Source of the DNA: Streptomyces diacarni
GTDB taxonomy: Bacteria; Actinomycetota; Actinomycetes; Streptomycetales; Streptomycetaceae
Assembly: GCF_003323715.1 (NCBI RefSeq)
Contig: NZ_QOIN01000036.1
Span: forward strand, 62,001-126,000
Length of the DNA: 64,000 nt
Reading direction: 5' to 3'
Below are positions 42,617 to 50,915 of this stretch, piece by piece. The notes under the pieces are model-generated. The model had not been told where the DNA came from, did not search any database, and worked only from the letters and a program-made list of their open reading frames with translations. Numbering within the stretch: the first letter of the stretch is position 1; every line of letters starts with the position of its first letter. A program made the translations under genes and the position numbers.

Positions 42617-44967
42617 ACCGCCCGCCTGGTGGGGACGGCGGTCCGCCGGTGGCCGCGCGGGCCGCCCAGCCGGCCGGGGCCGGGGGCCTCCGGGTCGCCG
42701 TCATCGGCGGCGGGCCCGGCGGGCTCTACGCGGCGCTGCTGCTCAAGCGCCTCGACCCGGAGCGGGAGGTCACCGTCTACGAGCGGGGCGCGCCGCAGGA
42801 CACGTACGGTTTCGGCGTCGTCCTGTCCGACGAGACCGTCGGGGGCATCGAGAACGCCGACCCTGACGTGTTCGCCACGCTGCGCGCCCACATGGTGCGC
42901 TGGGACGCCATCGAGGTCGCCCACCGCGGCCGCGTCCTCAGCTCCGGGGGGCACGGATTCGCCGCGCTGGGCCGCCGCACCCTGCTGTCCGTGCTGCACG
43001 AGCGGTGCCGCGAGCTGGGGGTCGGGCTGTGCTTCTCCACCGAGGCGCCACCGGCCGCCGAGCTGGCACGCTCCTGCGACCTCGTCGTCGCCGCCGACGG
43101 CGTGCACAGCGCCACCCGCACCGCGCACGCCGACGTGTTCGGGCCCACGGTCACCCCCCACCGCTGCCGCTACATATGGCTGGCCGCCGACTTCGCTCTC
43201 GACGCGTTCCGCTTCGAGAGCGCCGAGACGGAGCACGGGGTGGTGCAGCTGCACGCCTACCCCTACGCGGGGGACGCCTCCACGGCCGTCGTCGAGGCCC
43301 GGGAGGAGGTGTGGCGGGCCGCCGGGTTCGACGCGCTGGACGAGCACGCCTCGGCCGCCGCCTGCGCGCGGCTCTTCCCCGAGACCCTGGGCGGACGGCC
43401 GCTGCGCGGCAACAACTCGCAGTGGACCGCCTTCCGTACCGTCGTCAACGCGCACTGGTGGCACCACAGCGCCGCGGGCGGCCACATCGTGCTGCTCGGT
43501 GACGCGGCGCACACCGCGCACTTCTCCATCGGCTCGGGCACCAAGCTCGCGGTGGAGGACGCGTTGGCGCTCGCCGCCTGCCTGCGCGAGCAGCCCGACC
43601 TGCCGGCGGCGCTGGCCGCGTACGAGGCCGAGCGGCAACCGGTCGTGCGGTCCACGCAGCGGGCGGCGCGGGCGAGCCTGACCTGGTTCGAGGAACTGGC
43701 CGAGTACACCGGGCAGCCGCCGTACAGGTTCGCCTTCAACCTGCTCACGCGCAGCCGCCGGGTCACCCACGACAACCTGCGGCTGCGCGACGCCGCCTTC
43801 GTCGCGGCGGCCGAACGCGAGGCGGGCGTACCCGAGGGCACGCCACCGATGTTCACGCCCTTCAGGTTGCGCGGGCTGACCCTGCGCAACCGCGTCGTCG
43901 TCTCCCCGATGGACATGTACAGCTCCCAGGGCGGTGTGCCCGGCGACTTCCACCTCGTCCACCTGGGCGCGCGGGCGCTGGGCGGGGCCGGACTGGTCAT
44001 GACGGAGATGGTGTGCGTCTCGGCGCGCGGGCGCATCACCCCCGGGTGCGCGGGGCTGTGGAACGACGCGCAGGAGGACGCCTGGCGCCGTGTCACCGCG
44101 TTCGTGCACGCCAGGTCGTCGACGGCCGCCATCGGCGTCCAGCTCGGCCACGCGGGCCGCAAGGGCTCCACGAAACTGATGTGGGAAGGGATCGACGAGC
44201 CGCTGCCCGAGGGCAACTGGCCGCTGGTCGCACCCTCTCCGCTGCCCTACCGTCCGGGTGTCAGCCAGGTCCCGCAGGCGCTCACACCGGTGCAGCTGGC
44301 AGCGGTGCGCGACCAGTTCGCCGCGGCGGCGGGCCGTGCCGCACGGGCGGGGTTCGACCTGCTGGAGCTGCACTGCGCGCACGGCTACCTGCTGTCCGGG
44401 TTCCTCTCCCCGCTGACCAACCGGCGCACCGATGCCTACGGCGGCGCACTGGCCGCCAGACTGCGCTACCCCCTGGAGGTGTTCGACGCGGTACGCGAGG
44501 CCTGGCCCGCCGACCGTCCCATGACGGTGCGGATCTCCGCGACCGACTGGGCCGAGGGCGGCACCACGGGCGACGACGCGGTCCGCATCGCCGCCGCCTT
44601 CGCCGAGCACGGCGCGGACGCCGTCGACGTGTCCACCGGGCAGGTCGTCGCCCACGAACGCCCCGACTTCGGCCGCTCCTACCAGACCCCGTACGCCGAC
44701 CGCATCCGCAACGCGCTGGGCGTCCCCGTCATCGCCGTCGGCGCCGTCTCCTCGTGGGACGACGTCAACTCGCTCGTCCTGGCGGGCCGCGCCGACCTGT
44801 GCGCACTGGCCAGGCCGCACCTGTACGACCCCCACTGGACGCTGCACGCGGCGGCCGAGCAGGGCTACACCGGGCCGGGGGCGCCCTGGCCCGAGCCGTA
44901 CCGTGCGGGCAGCCGCCGTCCCCCGACGGGCCGCACCGACGCACCCAAGCCCCGCCTCGCGCTGTGA
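42613..44967 (+). CDS. Fused FAD monooxygenase/old-yellow-enzyme: 2-aminobenzoyl-CoA monooxygenase/reductase-like
   Basis: A 784-residue two-domain flavoprotein. Residues ~25-395 are a class A FAD hydroxylase: VAVIGGGPGGLYAALLLKRL, VVAADGVHSATR, and HIVLLGDAAHTAHFSIGSGT. Residues ~415-765 are an FMN old-yellow-enzyme domain: FRLRGLTLRNRVVVSPMDMY, GVQLGHAGRKGS, LLELHCAHGYLLSGFLSPLTN. This fusion is the layout of 2-aminobenzoyl-CoA monooxygenase/reductase, which hydroxylates and then reduces the ring; it is also annotated as salicylyl-CoA 5-hydroxylase. The nearby ligase, dehydrogenase, hydratase and RidA support an anthranilate route, though salicylate remains possible. Confidence 0.9.
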   Translation: MNRPPGGDGGPPVAARAAQPAGAGGLRVAVIGGGPGGLYAALLLKRLDPEREVTVYERGAPQDTYGFGVVLSDETVGGIENADPDVFATLRAHMVRWDAIEVAHRGRVLSSGGHGFAALGRRTLLSVLHERCRELGVGLCFSTEAPPAAELARSCDLVVAADGVHSATRTAHADVFGPTVTPHRCRYIWLAADFALDAFRFESAETEHGVVQLHAYPYAGDASTAVVEAREEVWRAAGFDALDEHASAAACARLFPETLGGRPLRGNNSQWTAFRTVVNAHWWHHSAAGGHIVLLGDAAHTAHFSIGSGTKLAVEDALALAACLREQPDLPAALAAYEAERQPVVRSTQRAARASLTWFEELAEYTGQPPYRFAFNLLTRSRRVTHDNLRLRDAAFVAAAEREAGVPEGTPPMFTPFRLRGLTLRNRVVVSPMDMYSSQGGVPGDFHLVHLGARALGGAGLVMTEMVCVSARGRITPGCAGLWNDAQEDAWRRVTAFVHARSSTAAIGVQLGHAGRKGSTKLMWEGIDEPLPEGNWPLVAPSPLPYRPGVSQVPQALTPVQLAAVRDQFAAAAGRAARAGFDLLELHCAHGYLLSGFLSPLTNRRTDAYGGALAARLRYPLEVFDAVREAWPADRPMTVRISATDWAEGGTTGDDAVRIAAAFAEHGADAVDVSTGQVVAHERPDFGRSYQTPYADRIRNALGVPVIAVGAVSSWDDVNSLVLAGRADLCALARPHLYDPHWTLHAAAEQGYTGPGAPWPEPYRAGSRRPPTGRTDAPKPRLAL

Positions 44968-45052
44968 ACGACGCCTCCGGCGCCCCGGCCCCGGTCCGGG
45001 CCCGCGCACGTCCCCGCCTGACGGACGGCCGAGCCCGCCGTACCGTGGAGAC

Positions 45053-45322
45053 ATGTACGCACGAAGGCGGCGGCGCTACTTCGCGCTGATGGCGGTCTGC
45101 CTGGTGCTGTTCGTCAGCGCCTGGGCCTTCGTGCGGCTCTGGTCGGTGCCCGCGGCGATCGGGATGTGCGTGGTCGCCATGGTCATCCCGCCCGTCGCCG
45201 CGATCGTCGGCAACCGCAGGGAGCCCGACGACCGCTGGTGGGACGAGCCCCCCAAGGACGAGAACGAACCGCCCGCCGAGCGCCCAGGGCAGCGACACGG
45301 CGACGGCCGGCGTCGCCGGTAG
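45053..45322 (+). CDS. DUF3099-like small membrane protein
   Basis: An 89-residue protein with two TM helices (YFALMAVCLVLFVSAWAFVR and VPAAIGMCVVAMVIPPVAAI) and an acidic C-terminus (DDRWWDEPPKDENEPPAE). It matches the actinobacterial DUF3099 family, function unknown. ATG 45053 follows GTGGAGAC. It sits inside the aromatic CoA cluster but is probably unrelated. Confidence 0.8.
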   Translation: MYARRRRRYFALMAVCLVLFVSAWAFVRLWSVPAAIGMCVVAMVIPPVAAIVGNRREPDDRWWDEPPKDENEPPAERPGQRHGDGRRRR

Positions 45323-45409
45323 GGGAGCGTCCCGGGATCTTGCTCCGGCGCCCGGGTGCCGCTGCTCGTCGCGTGCGGTCCGCGCCCGAGCGCCTCCTTA
45401 TCCGGCGGC

Positions 45410-46297
45410 TCAGCGGTCGGGGGCGCCGGCGTAGGCCTCCCGTACGTACGCGAGGCCGGCGTCCCGCAGCGCGGCGTGCAGGGCGAAGAACACCTTCGCG
45501 GCGCGCTCACCGGGCCACCGCTTCGGCAGCAGGTCCTGCGGCAGTCCCGGGTCCGCGTACGGGAGGCGCCGCCAGGCGTCCAGGGCGGGAAGGTAGTCGC
45601 GGTAGGCGGCCTGCGCGGGCGTGTGGATCCGCCGCGACCAGCGCCTGAGCACCGGCTCGTGGACGGTGAGGAACGCCCGGTGACGCTCGGCGAGCCCCTC
45701 CAGGTCCCACCAGCGGGCCACGGAGCGCGCGGTCGGCGTGAACCCGGCGTGCTCCCCCCTGAACAGGTCGACGTAGGGCGCGAGGCCGAGGCGGTCGAGG
45801 GCGTGGCGGGTCTCCTCCTCCAGGTGGGAGGGGGCGATCCAGACGCCGGGGGCGGCGTTGCCGAAGCCCAGCCTGGCCAGCCGGGAGCGCAGCACGTGCC
45901 GCCTGTCGCGTTCGCTCTCCGGCACGGAGAAGACCGCCAGCAGCCAGGAGCCGTCAGGATCGGGGCGGGTGTGGATGCGCCGGTCGCCGTCGGCGAGGAG
46001 CTGCGTGGCGGCCGGGGAGGGCCGGTATCCGGCGGACTTGCTGCCGGGCCGGTCGGCGGTCAGCAGGCCGCGCCGTTTGAGGCGGGATACGGCCGAGCGC
46101 ACCGAGGGCGCGTCCACGCCCACGGTCTGCAACACCCGGATGAGAGTGGCGACGGGTACCGTTCCCGACTCGTTCAGCTCGCGCCCGTAGGCGCCGTAGA
46201 AGGTGAGGATGAGGGAACCGGGGGACGGCCTGCTCGGCTGCGGGGTCTCCGGACCGCGAGGTGCCGTATCGAAGTGTTCGGACGCTTTCTGTACCAC
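45410..46297 (-). CDS. PaaX family transcriptional regulator
   Basis: A 295-residue regulator with an N-terminal winged helix (SLILTFYGAYGRELNESGTV, VDAPSVRSAVSRLKRRGLL), the PaaX middle domain (SWLLAVFSVPESERDRRHVL, GVWIAPSHLEE) and the C-terminal PaaX_C. PaaX proteins repress aryl-CoA catabolic genes and are released by an aryl-CoA such as phenylacetyl-CoA. Here the effector should be the product of the adjacent CoA ligase. It starts four bases after the ligase stop, on the same strand. Confidence 0.92.
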   Translation of the reverse strand: MVQKASEHFDTAPRGPETPQPSRPSPGSLILTFYGAYGRELNESGTVPVATLIRVLQTVGVDAPSVRSAVSRLKRRGLLTADRPGSKSAGYRPSPAATQLLADGDRRIHTRPDPDGSWLLAVFSVPESERDRRHVLRSRLARLGFGNAAPGVWIAPSHLEEETRHALDRLGLAPYVDLFRGEHAGFTPTARSVARWWDLEGLAERHRAFLTVHEPVLRRWSRRIHTPAQAAYRDYLPALDAWRRLPYADPGLPQDLLPKRWPGERAAKVFFALHAALRDAGLAYVREAYAGAPDR

Positions 46298-46301
46298 GCG
46301 G

Positions 46302-48095
46302 TCACTCTAGATCCGCAGCTGAGCCGCCCGAACGGGGCGCCTGATCCGGCTCGTGCGGCTGCTCGGACGCGCGGCGCGCCTCGGGCGGCCCGTGCCCCGC
46401 GGCGCCCTCCCCGCCCTCGCGCAGCCGGAAGCGCTGGAGCTTGCCCGTGGGCGTGCGCGGAAGGCCCGCGGTGAACACGAACGCGCGAGGACACTTGTAC
46501 GGGGCCGCCCGCGCCAGCGCGTGCTGCCGCAGCCGCTCGGCCGTCGCCTCGTCCGCCGGCACGCCGTCAGCCAGGACCACGTGCGCCACCGCGATCTGCC
46601 CCCGCCGCGCGTCGGGGCGCCCCACCACGGCCGCCTCCCGCACGTCCGGATGGCCCAGCAGCACTTCCTCGACCTCGGGTCCCGCGATGTTGTACCCGGC
46701 CGAGATGATCATGTCGTCGGCGCGCGCGACGTAGCGGAAGTAGCCGTCCTGCTCCCGTACGTACGTGTCACCCGTCAGGTTCCAGCCCTCCCGCACGTAC
46801 GCGCGCTGCCGCTCGTCCGCCAGGTAGCGGCAGCCGACCGGGCCGCGCACGGCCAGCAGCCCCGGGGTGCCGTCCGGCACGGGCACCAGCGCGCCGTCCG
46901 GGCCCTCCGCGACGATCCTGGCCTCGAAACCGGGCACCGGAACGCCCGTGCACCCGGGCCGGATCGCCTCGTCCGCGGCGGAGAGGAAGATGTGCAGCAT
47001 CTCCGTGGCGCCGATGCCGTCGATGATCCGCAGGCCCGTGCGCGCGTGCCACGCCTGCCAGGTGGCGGCGGGCAGATGCTCCCCGGCGGAGACGCAGCGG
47101 CGCAGCGTCGAGAGGGCGCGCGCCGCGCCCCGGTCGCCCTCGGCCAGCCGCGCCAGTAGGGCACGGTAGGCGGTCGGTGCCGTGAACAGCACCGATATGC
47201 GGTGCTGTGCGATCACATCCAGCGTCTGCGCGGCGCCCTTGAACTCGTCCAGCAGCGTCGAGGCGCCCACTCGCAGCGGGAAGAGCACCAGGCCGCCGAG
47301 GCCGAAGGTGAAGCCCAGCGGCGGCGTCCCCGCGAAGACGTCGTCAGGGCGTGGGCGCAGCACCTGCGCGGCGAAGGTGTCGGCGACGGCCAGCACGTCG
47401 CGGTGGAAGTGCACACAGCCCTTGGGGACGCCGGTGGTGCCGGAGGTGAAGGCGATCAGCGCCACGTCGTCGGCGGCCGTGGCCACCGCGCCGAACAGGT
47501 CGGGCTTGCCGGCGGCGAGCCGCAGCACGTCGGCGGCGTCGCCCGTGCCGAACAGCCACGTGCGCAGGCCGGGAACCTCGGCCTGGGCCAACTCGTCCGC
47601 CGACCGCGCGTCGCACAGCGCGTGCGAGACGCGGGCGAGGCGGCAGAGGGTGGCCAGCTCCCGCGCCCGCTGCGCCGCCAGCACGGTGACGGCGACCGCC
47701 CCCGCCTTCATCACCGCGAGCCAGCAGGCGGCCAGATACGGGCTGGTCGGCCCGCGCAGCAGTACCCGGTTGCCGGGCACCACCCCCATCTCGTCCCGCA
47801 GTACGTGCGCCAACCGGTCGACGAGTACGCGCAGTTCGCCGTAGGTCCAGGTGCGGCGCGGGGATCTCTCACCGGAGGGGGAGGACACGCCGCCGGCGTG
47901 GACGGCGGGGCGGTCAGGCCCCAGCCGCGCGATGGTACGGTCCAGCAACTCCTCGCCGCAGTTGACGCGTTCGGGATAGTCGAGGGCCGGATCGTCCAGC
48001 AGGAGGTCGGGCCACTGGTCGGCTGGTGGCAGGTGGTCCCGGGCGAACGTGTCGACGTGGGCGGTGGCGACGGGCGTTGACGGAGTCGGACGCAT
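46302..48095 (-). CDS. Aryl-CoA ligase (2-aminobenzoate/benzoate-CoA ligase family)
   Basis: A 597-residue acyl-adenylate synthetase. Core motifs: VALIAFTSGTTGVPKGCVHF (P-loop), IDGIGATEML, NLTGDTYVREQDGYFRYVAR, MIISAGYNIAGPEVEEVLL and PRTPTGKLQRFRLRE (C-terminal Lys). It shows closest family resemblance to benzoate-CoA-ligase-type enzymes. It should activate the aromatic acid at the start of the pathway. ATG 48095 was chosen 18 codons inside the longest frame. Divergent from the acyl-CoA dehydrogenase and cotranscribed with paaX. Confidence 0.92.
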   Translation of the reverse strand: MRPTPSTPVATAHVDTFARDHLPPADQWPDLLLDDPALDYPERVNCGEELLDRTIARLGPDRPAVHAGGVSSPSGERSPRRTWTYGELRVLVDRLAHVLRDEMGVVPGNRVLLRGPTSPYLAACWLAVMKAGAVAVTVLAAQRARELATLCRLARVSHALCDARSADELAQAEVPGLRTWLFGTGDAADVLRLAAGKPDLFGAVATAADDVALIAFTSGTTGVPKGCVHFHRDVLAVADTFAAQVLRPRPDDVFAGTPPLGFTFGLGGLVLFPLRVGASTLLDEFKGAAQTLDVIAQHRISVLFTAPTAYRALLARLAEGDRGAARALSTLRRCVSAGEHLPAATWQAWHARTGLRIIDGIGATEMLHIFLSAADEAIRPGCTGVPVPGFEARIVAEGPDGALVPVPDGTPGLLAVRGPVGCRYLADERQRAYVREGWNLTGDTYVREQDGYFRYVARADDMIISAGYNIAGPEVEEVLLGHPDVREAAVVGRPDARRGQIAVAHVVLADGVPADEATAERLRQHALARAAPYKCPRAFVFTAGLPRTPTGKLQRFRLREGGEGAAGHGPPEARRASEQPHEPDQAPRSGGSAADLE

Positions 48096-48288
48096 GACCG
48101 ATCTACCCCCTCGCGGGCGGCTCGGGAGGCGGCGGCGCCGACGCGGCACCGGCCGCGGCGCCGGTGGTGGCGAGTGGCGTTGAGCGTAACGCGATGGTGA
48201 CGGCAGTCAATGGTCCGCGATAGACAAGAGGGCGGGCGGTGCGGGGAGAACAGCCCCGCACCGGGGCCCCACGCCGAGAGGAGCCGCC

Positions 48289-49683
48289 ATGTCCGCCACC
48301 GAGCCGCCGCCGGGCCGGGCCACGCCGACGCCGCCCGCGCCTCCCACCTCGTCCGCGCCTCCGCCCGCACCTCTCTCCGCATCGCCGCCTCCCCCCGCTT
48401 CCGCCACTTCGGCCGACCCCGCTGCTCCGCCACCGCCCGCGGCCGCCTCCACCTCGGCGTTCGCCCTCAGCCGCGCACAACAGGAGTGGAGCGCGCGGTT
48501 GCGCGCCCTGGGCACCGAGCGGCTGCGCCCGCACGCCGACTCCCGCGACCCCGGGCGCGTCAACCGTCCCCTGCTGCGGGAGCTGGGCGAGATGGGGTTG
48601 CTCGGCCACGCCGTTCCTGGTGCGCGTCCCGGAGAGCGCGTCAGCGCGCTCGACCTGTGCCTGCTGCGCGAGGCGCTGGCCTACTCCTGCCCGCAGGCGG
48701 AGACCGCGCTCGCCCTCCAGGGGCTCGGTGCGGGACCCGTCGCCGACGGGGGCACGCCCGGGCAACGCGCGCGCTGGCTGCCCGAGGTGGCGGCAGGGCG
48801 CGCGGTCGCGGCGTTCGCACTGAGCGAGCCGGGTGCGGGCAGCGACGCGGCCGCCCTCGCCCTGCGTGCCGAGCCCGAGCCCGGGGCGGGGCCGAAAGGG
48901 GGCGGCGCCGGTGGGGAACACGCCGCGCGGCGGTGGCGGTTGAGCGGACGCAAGACGTGGATCTCCAACGCCCCCGAGGCCGACTTCTACACCGTCTTCG
49001 CCCGCACGGGAGAGGGCCCGGGCTCGCGCGGTGTGAGCGCCTTCCTCGTCCCCGCCGACCGGCCGGGCCTGACGGGCGCGCCCCTGGACATGCTCGCGCC
49101 GCACGCGCTGGGCACCCTCACCTTCGACGCCGTGCCCGTCACGGGCGACGACCTGCTCGGCGCGCCGGGGCAGGGCTTCCCCGTCGCCATGCGCACCCTC
49201 AACCTCTTCCGCCCCAGCGTCGGCGCGTTCGCCGTCGGCATGGCGCAGGCCGCGCTGGACGCCTCCCTCCAGCACGCCGCCGAGCGGCCCGCCTTCGGCG
49301 GCGTCCTGCGCGACCTGCAATCCGTCTCCCACCAGTTGGCCGAGATGGCGACCCGCACCGAGGCGGCACGGCTGCTGGTGTACGCCGCGGCGAGTGCGTA
49401 CGACGCGAGCACCGGCACCGGCGGTGACGTCGCCCGGCGCGCGGCCATGGCCAAGCTGATGGCGACGGAGACCGCGCAGTACGTGGTGGACACCGCCGTC
49501 CAGATCCACGGCGCGGCAGCGCTCCAGCGCGGCCACCTCCTCGAACACCTCTACCGGGAGGTCCGCGCGCCCCGCATCTACGAGGGGGCCAGCGAGGTGC
49601 AGCGTTCGCTCATCGCCAAGGAGCTGTACAGGACACGCCCGCCGCGCACCGGCCGGCCGCACACGAAGGAGTCGCCCACATGA
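48289..49683 (+). CDS. Acyl-CoA dehydrogenase
   Basis: A 464-residue flavoprotein. After a ~55-residue Pro/Ala/Ser/Thr-rich extension comes the acyl-CoA dehydrogenase fold: FALSEPGAGSDAAALALRAE, WRLSGRKTWISNAPEADFYT, and YVVDTAVQIHGAAALQRGHL with the conserved C-terminal RAPRIYEGASEVQRSLIAKE. The likely catalytic Glu is in the latter. ATG 48289 has GAGAGGAG. It would oxidise a ring-reduced CoA thioester in the pathway. Overlaps ridA by four bases. Confidence 0.92.
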   Translation: MSATEPPPGRATPTPPAPPTSSAPPPAPLSASPPPPASATSADPAAPPPPAAASTSAFALSRAQQEWSARLRALGTERLRPHADSRDPGRVNRPLLRELGEMGLLGHAVPGARPGERVSALDLCLLREALAYSCPQAETALALQGLGAGPVADGGTPGQRARWLPEVAAGRAVAAFALSEPGAGSDAAALALRAEPEPGAGPKGGGAGGEHAARRWRLSGRKTWISNAPEADFYTVFARTGEGPGSRGVSAFLVPADRPGLTGAPLDMLAPHALGTLTFDAVPVTGDDLLGAPGQGFPVAMRTLNLFRPSVGAFAVGMAQAALDASLQHAAERPAFGGVLRDLQSVSHQLAEMATRTEAARLLVYAAASAYDASTGTGGDVARRAAMAKLMATETAQYVVDTAVQIHGAAALQRGHLLEHLYREVRAPRIYEGASEVQRSLIAKELYRTRPPRTGRPHTKESPT

Positions 49684-50156
49684 GCGGCAGCCAGGAGCCA
49701 CCGGCCGGCAGCCAGGAGGTGCGGGGCGGTAACAGCGAGAGCGCCGTCTCCCGGACGGCGGTGACCCGCGTCAACCCGGCGGAGCTCTCCCCGCCCCGCG
49801 GGTTCTCCCACGCGGTGACGGCCCGCGCCGGCACCCGGCTGGTCTTCCTCGCGGGCCAGACGGCACTCAACGGGGAGGGCCGGGTCGCGGCCACCTCGCT
49901 CCCCGACCAGTTCAGGATCGCCCTCACCAACCTGCTGGCCGCACTGGACGCGTGCGGGGGCGAGCCGTCCGACCTGGCGCGGGTCACCGTCTACACCACC
50001 GACGTGGCCGCCTACCGCCACCACGCCGCACACCTGGGCCGGATCTGGCACGAGTTGGCCGGGCGCGACTACCCGGCGATGGCCGTCATCGGGGCGGTAC
50101 GGCTGTGGGACGGGGACGCCGCGATCGAACTCGACGGCATCGCCGTGCTGCCCTGA
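49680..50156 (+). CDS. ridA: RidA family enamine/imine deaminase
   Basis: A 158-residue protein with the RidA/YjgF fold (~40-158): FSHAVTARAGTRLVFLAGQT, FRIALTNLLAALDACGGEPS, YPAMAVIGAVRLWDGDAAIE; the strand-6 position often filled by the RidA Arg reads IGAVRLW here. RidA proteins hydrolyse reactive enamines to ketones and ammonia. In an anthranilate pathway, ring reduction leaves an enamine or imine, so a deaminase here makes metabolic sense (inference). ATG 49680 overlaps the dehydrogenase stop. Confidence 0.9.
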   Translation: MSGSQEPPAGSQEVRGGNSESAVSRTAVTRVNPAELSPPRGFSHAVTARAGTRLVFLAGQTALNGEGRVAATSLPDQFRIALTNLLAALDACGGEPSDLARVTVYTTDVAAYRHHAAHLGRIWHELAGRDYPAMAVIGAVRLWDGDAAIELDGIAVLP

Positions 50157-50256
50157 CCCCGCACCCAACGGTCCACCGCTCCGCTGTCCGTACTCCGTGC
50201 ACCGTCACGGTGCTCGGCTGTCCGTCAGTGCGTCATGTGCGTCTCTCCGTACACCG

Positions 50257-50832
50257 TCACGGTTGCGCGTGGCGCCGTCGGTGGGCGGCCACGCGGGTGC
50301 GGGTCGCGCATGTGCGGGAGCAGTAGCGGCGCGGGGCTCCGGGACCGCCGCCGAGGAAGAGCCTGCGGCAGCCGGAGGCCGCGCACTCTCCCCACGCGAT
50401 GCCACCCTGTTCGCTCAGCATCCTGGCCAGCGCGAGCGCGCCCGACGCGGTCAGCCACTCGGCCCAGCTGGCCTCGTCGTCCCGGTCGACGTGCAGGTGC
50501 CAGGTGTGACCGTCGTGTCTGCTCAGCCGCGGCCGGGCACCGCAGCGCTCCAGCAGGGAGTTGAGCGCGGTCGCGGCGCGGTCGGTGTCGGTCTCGGTGA
50601 GGACCAGGTCGGTCAGCTCCGCGACGGCGCCGCGCAGGGCTGTCGCCTCGCGAGCGGTGAGGCGCGCCAGGTCGCGCTCCGTCTCGCCGTGCCGGGCGAG
50701 CACGGCGGCCAGTACGTCCCGGGACGCCTCCGGCTCGTCCCGGACCGCGTTCGCCAGGTCGACCAGCCGCTCACCGGGCCTGAACCCGCCCGCGCGCCGA
50801 CCGCCCCCGTGCACACTCGTACTCTCGCTCAT
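50257..50832 (-). CDS. CGNR zinc-finger regulator
   Basis: A 191-residue protein with the ABATE-like helical domain (~15-130, RLVDLANAVRDEPEASRDV) and a C-terminal CGNR zinc finger: CAASGCRRLFLGG...RRYCSRTC, four Cys, then ATRTRVAAHRRRH, with the CGNR positions read as CATR. ATG 50832 was taken; an ATG at 50841 overlaps the TATAAT. It is probably the regulator of the divergent MFS gene through the 8+8 repeat in their shared promoter. Confidence 0.85.
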   Translation of the reverse strand: MSESTSVHGGGRRAGGFRPGERLVDLANAVRDEPEASRDVLAAVLARHGETERDLARLTAREATALRGAVAELTDLVLTETDTDRAATALNSLLERCGARPRLSRHDGHTWHLHVDRDDEASWAEWLTASGALALARMLSEQGGIAWGECAASGCRRLFLGGGPGAPRRYCSRTCATRTRVAAHRRRHAQP

Positions 50833-50861
50833 GTAACGCATTATATAAGTAGGGCGTTACA
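50832..50861. promoter_or_regulatory. 8+8 bp inverted repeat around a TATAAT box
   Basis: TGTAACGC and GCGTTACA are separated by 14 bp containing ATTATATAAG, i.e. a consensus TATAAT on the minus strand (50845-50840). The left arm touches the CGNR start codon. Binding by a repressor would block both divergent genes. Confidence 0.7.
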
Positions 50862-50915
50862 TTGGTGCCCGTCCGGGCATGAGCCCGTGCAGGCGTGAGC
50901 CGGTGAGGGGGAGCG

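Noticed and set aside
42556..45054. An 832-codon minus-strand frame opposite the fused monooxygenase
   Set aside because: No domains; antisense shadow.
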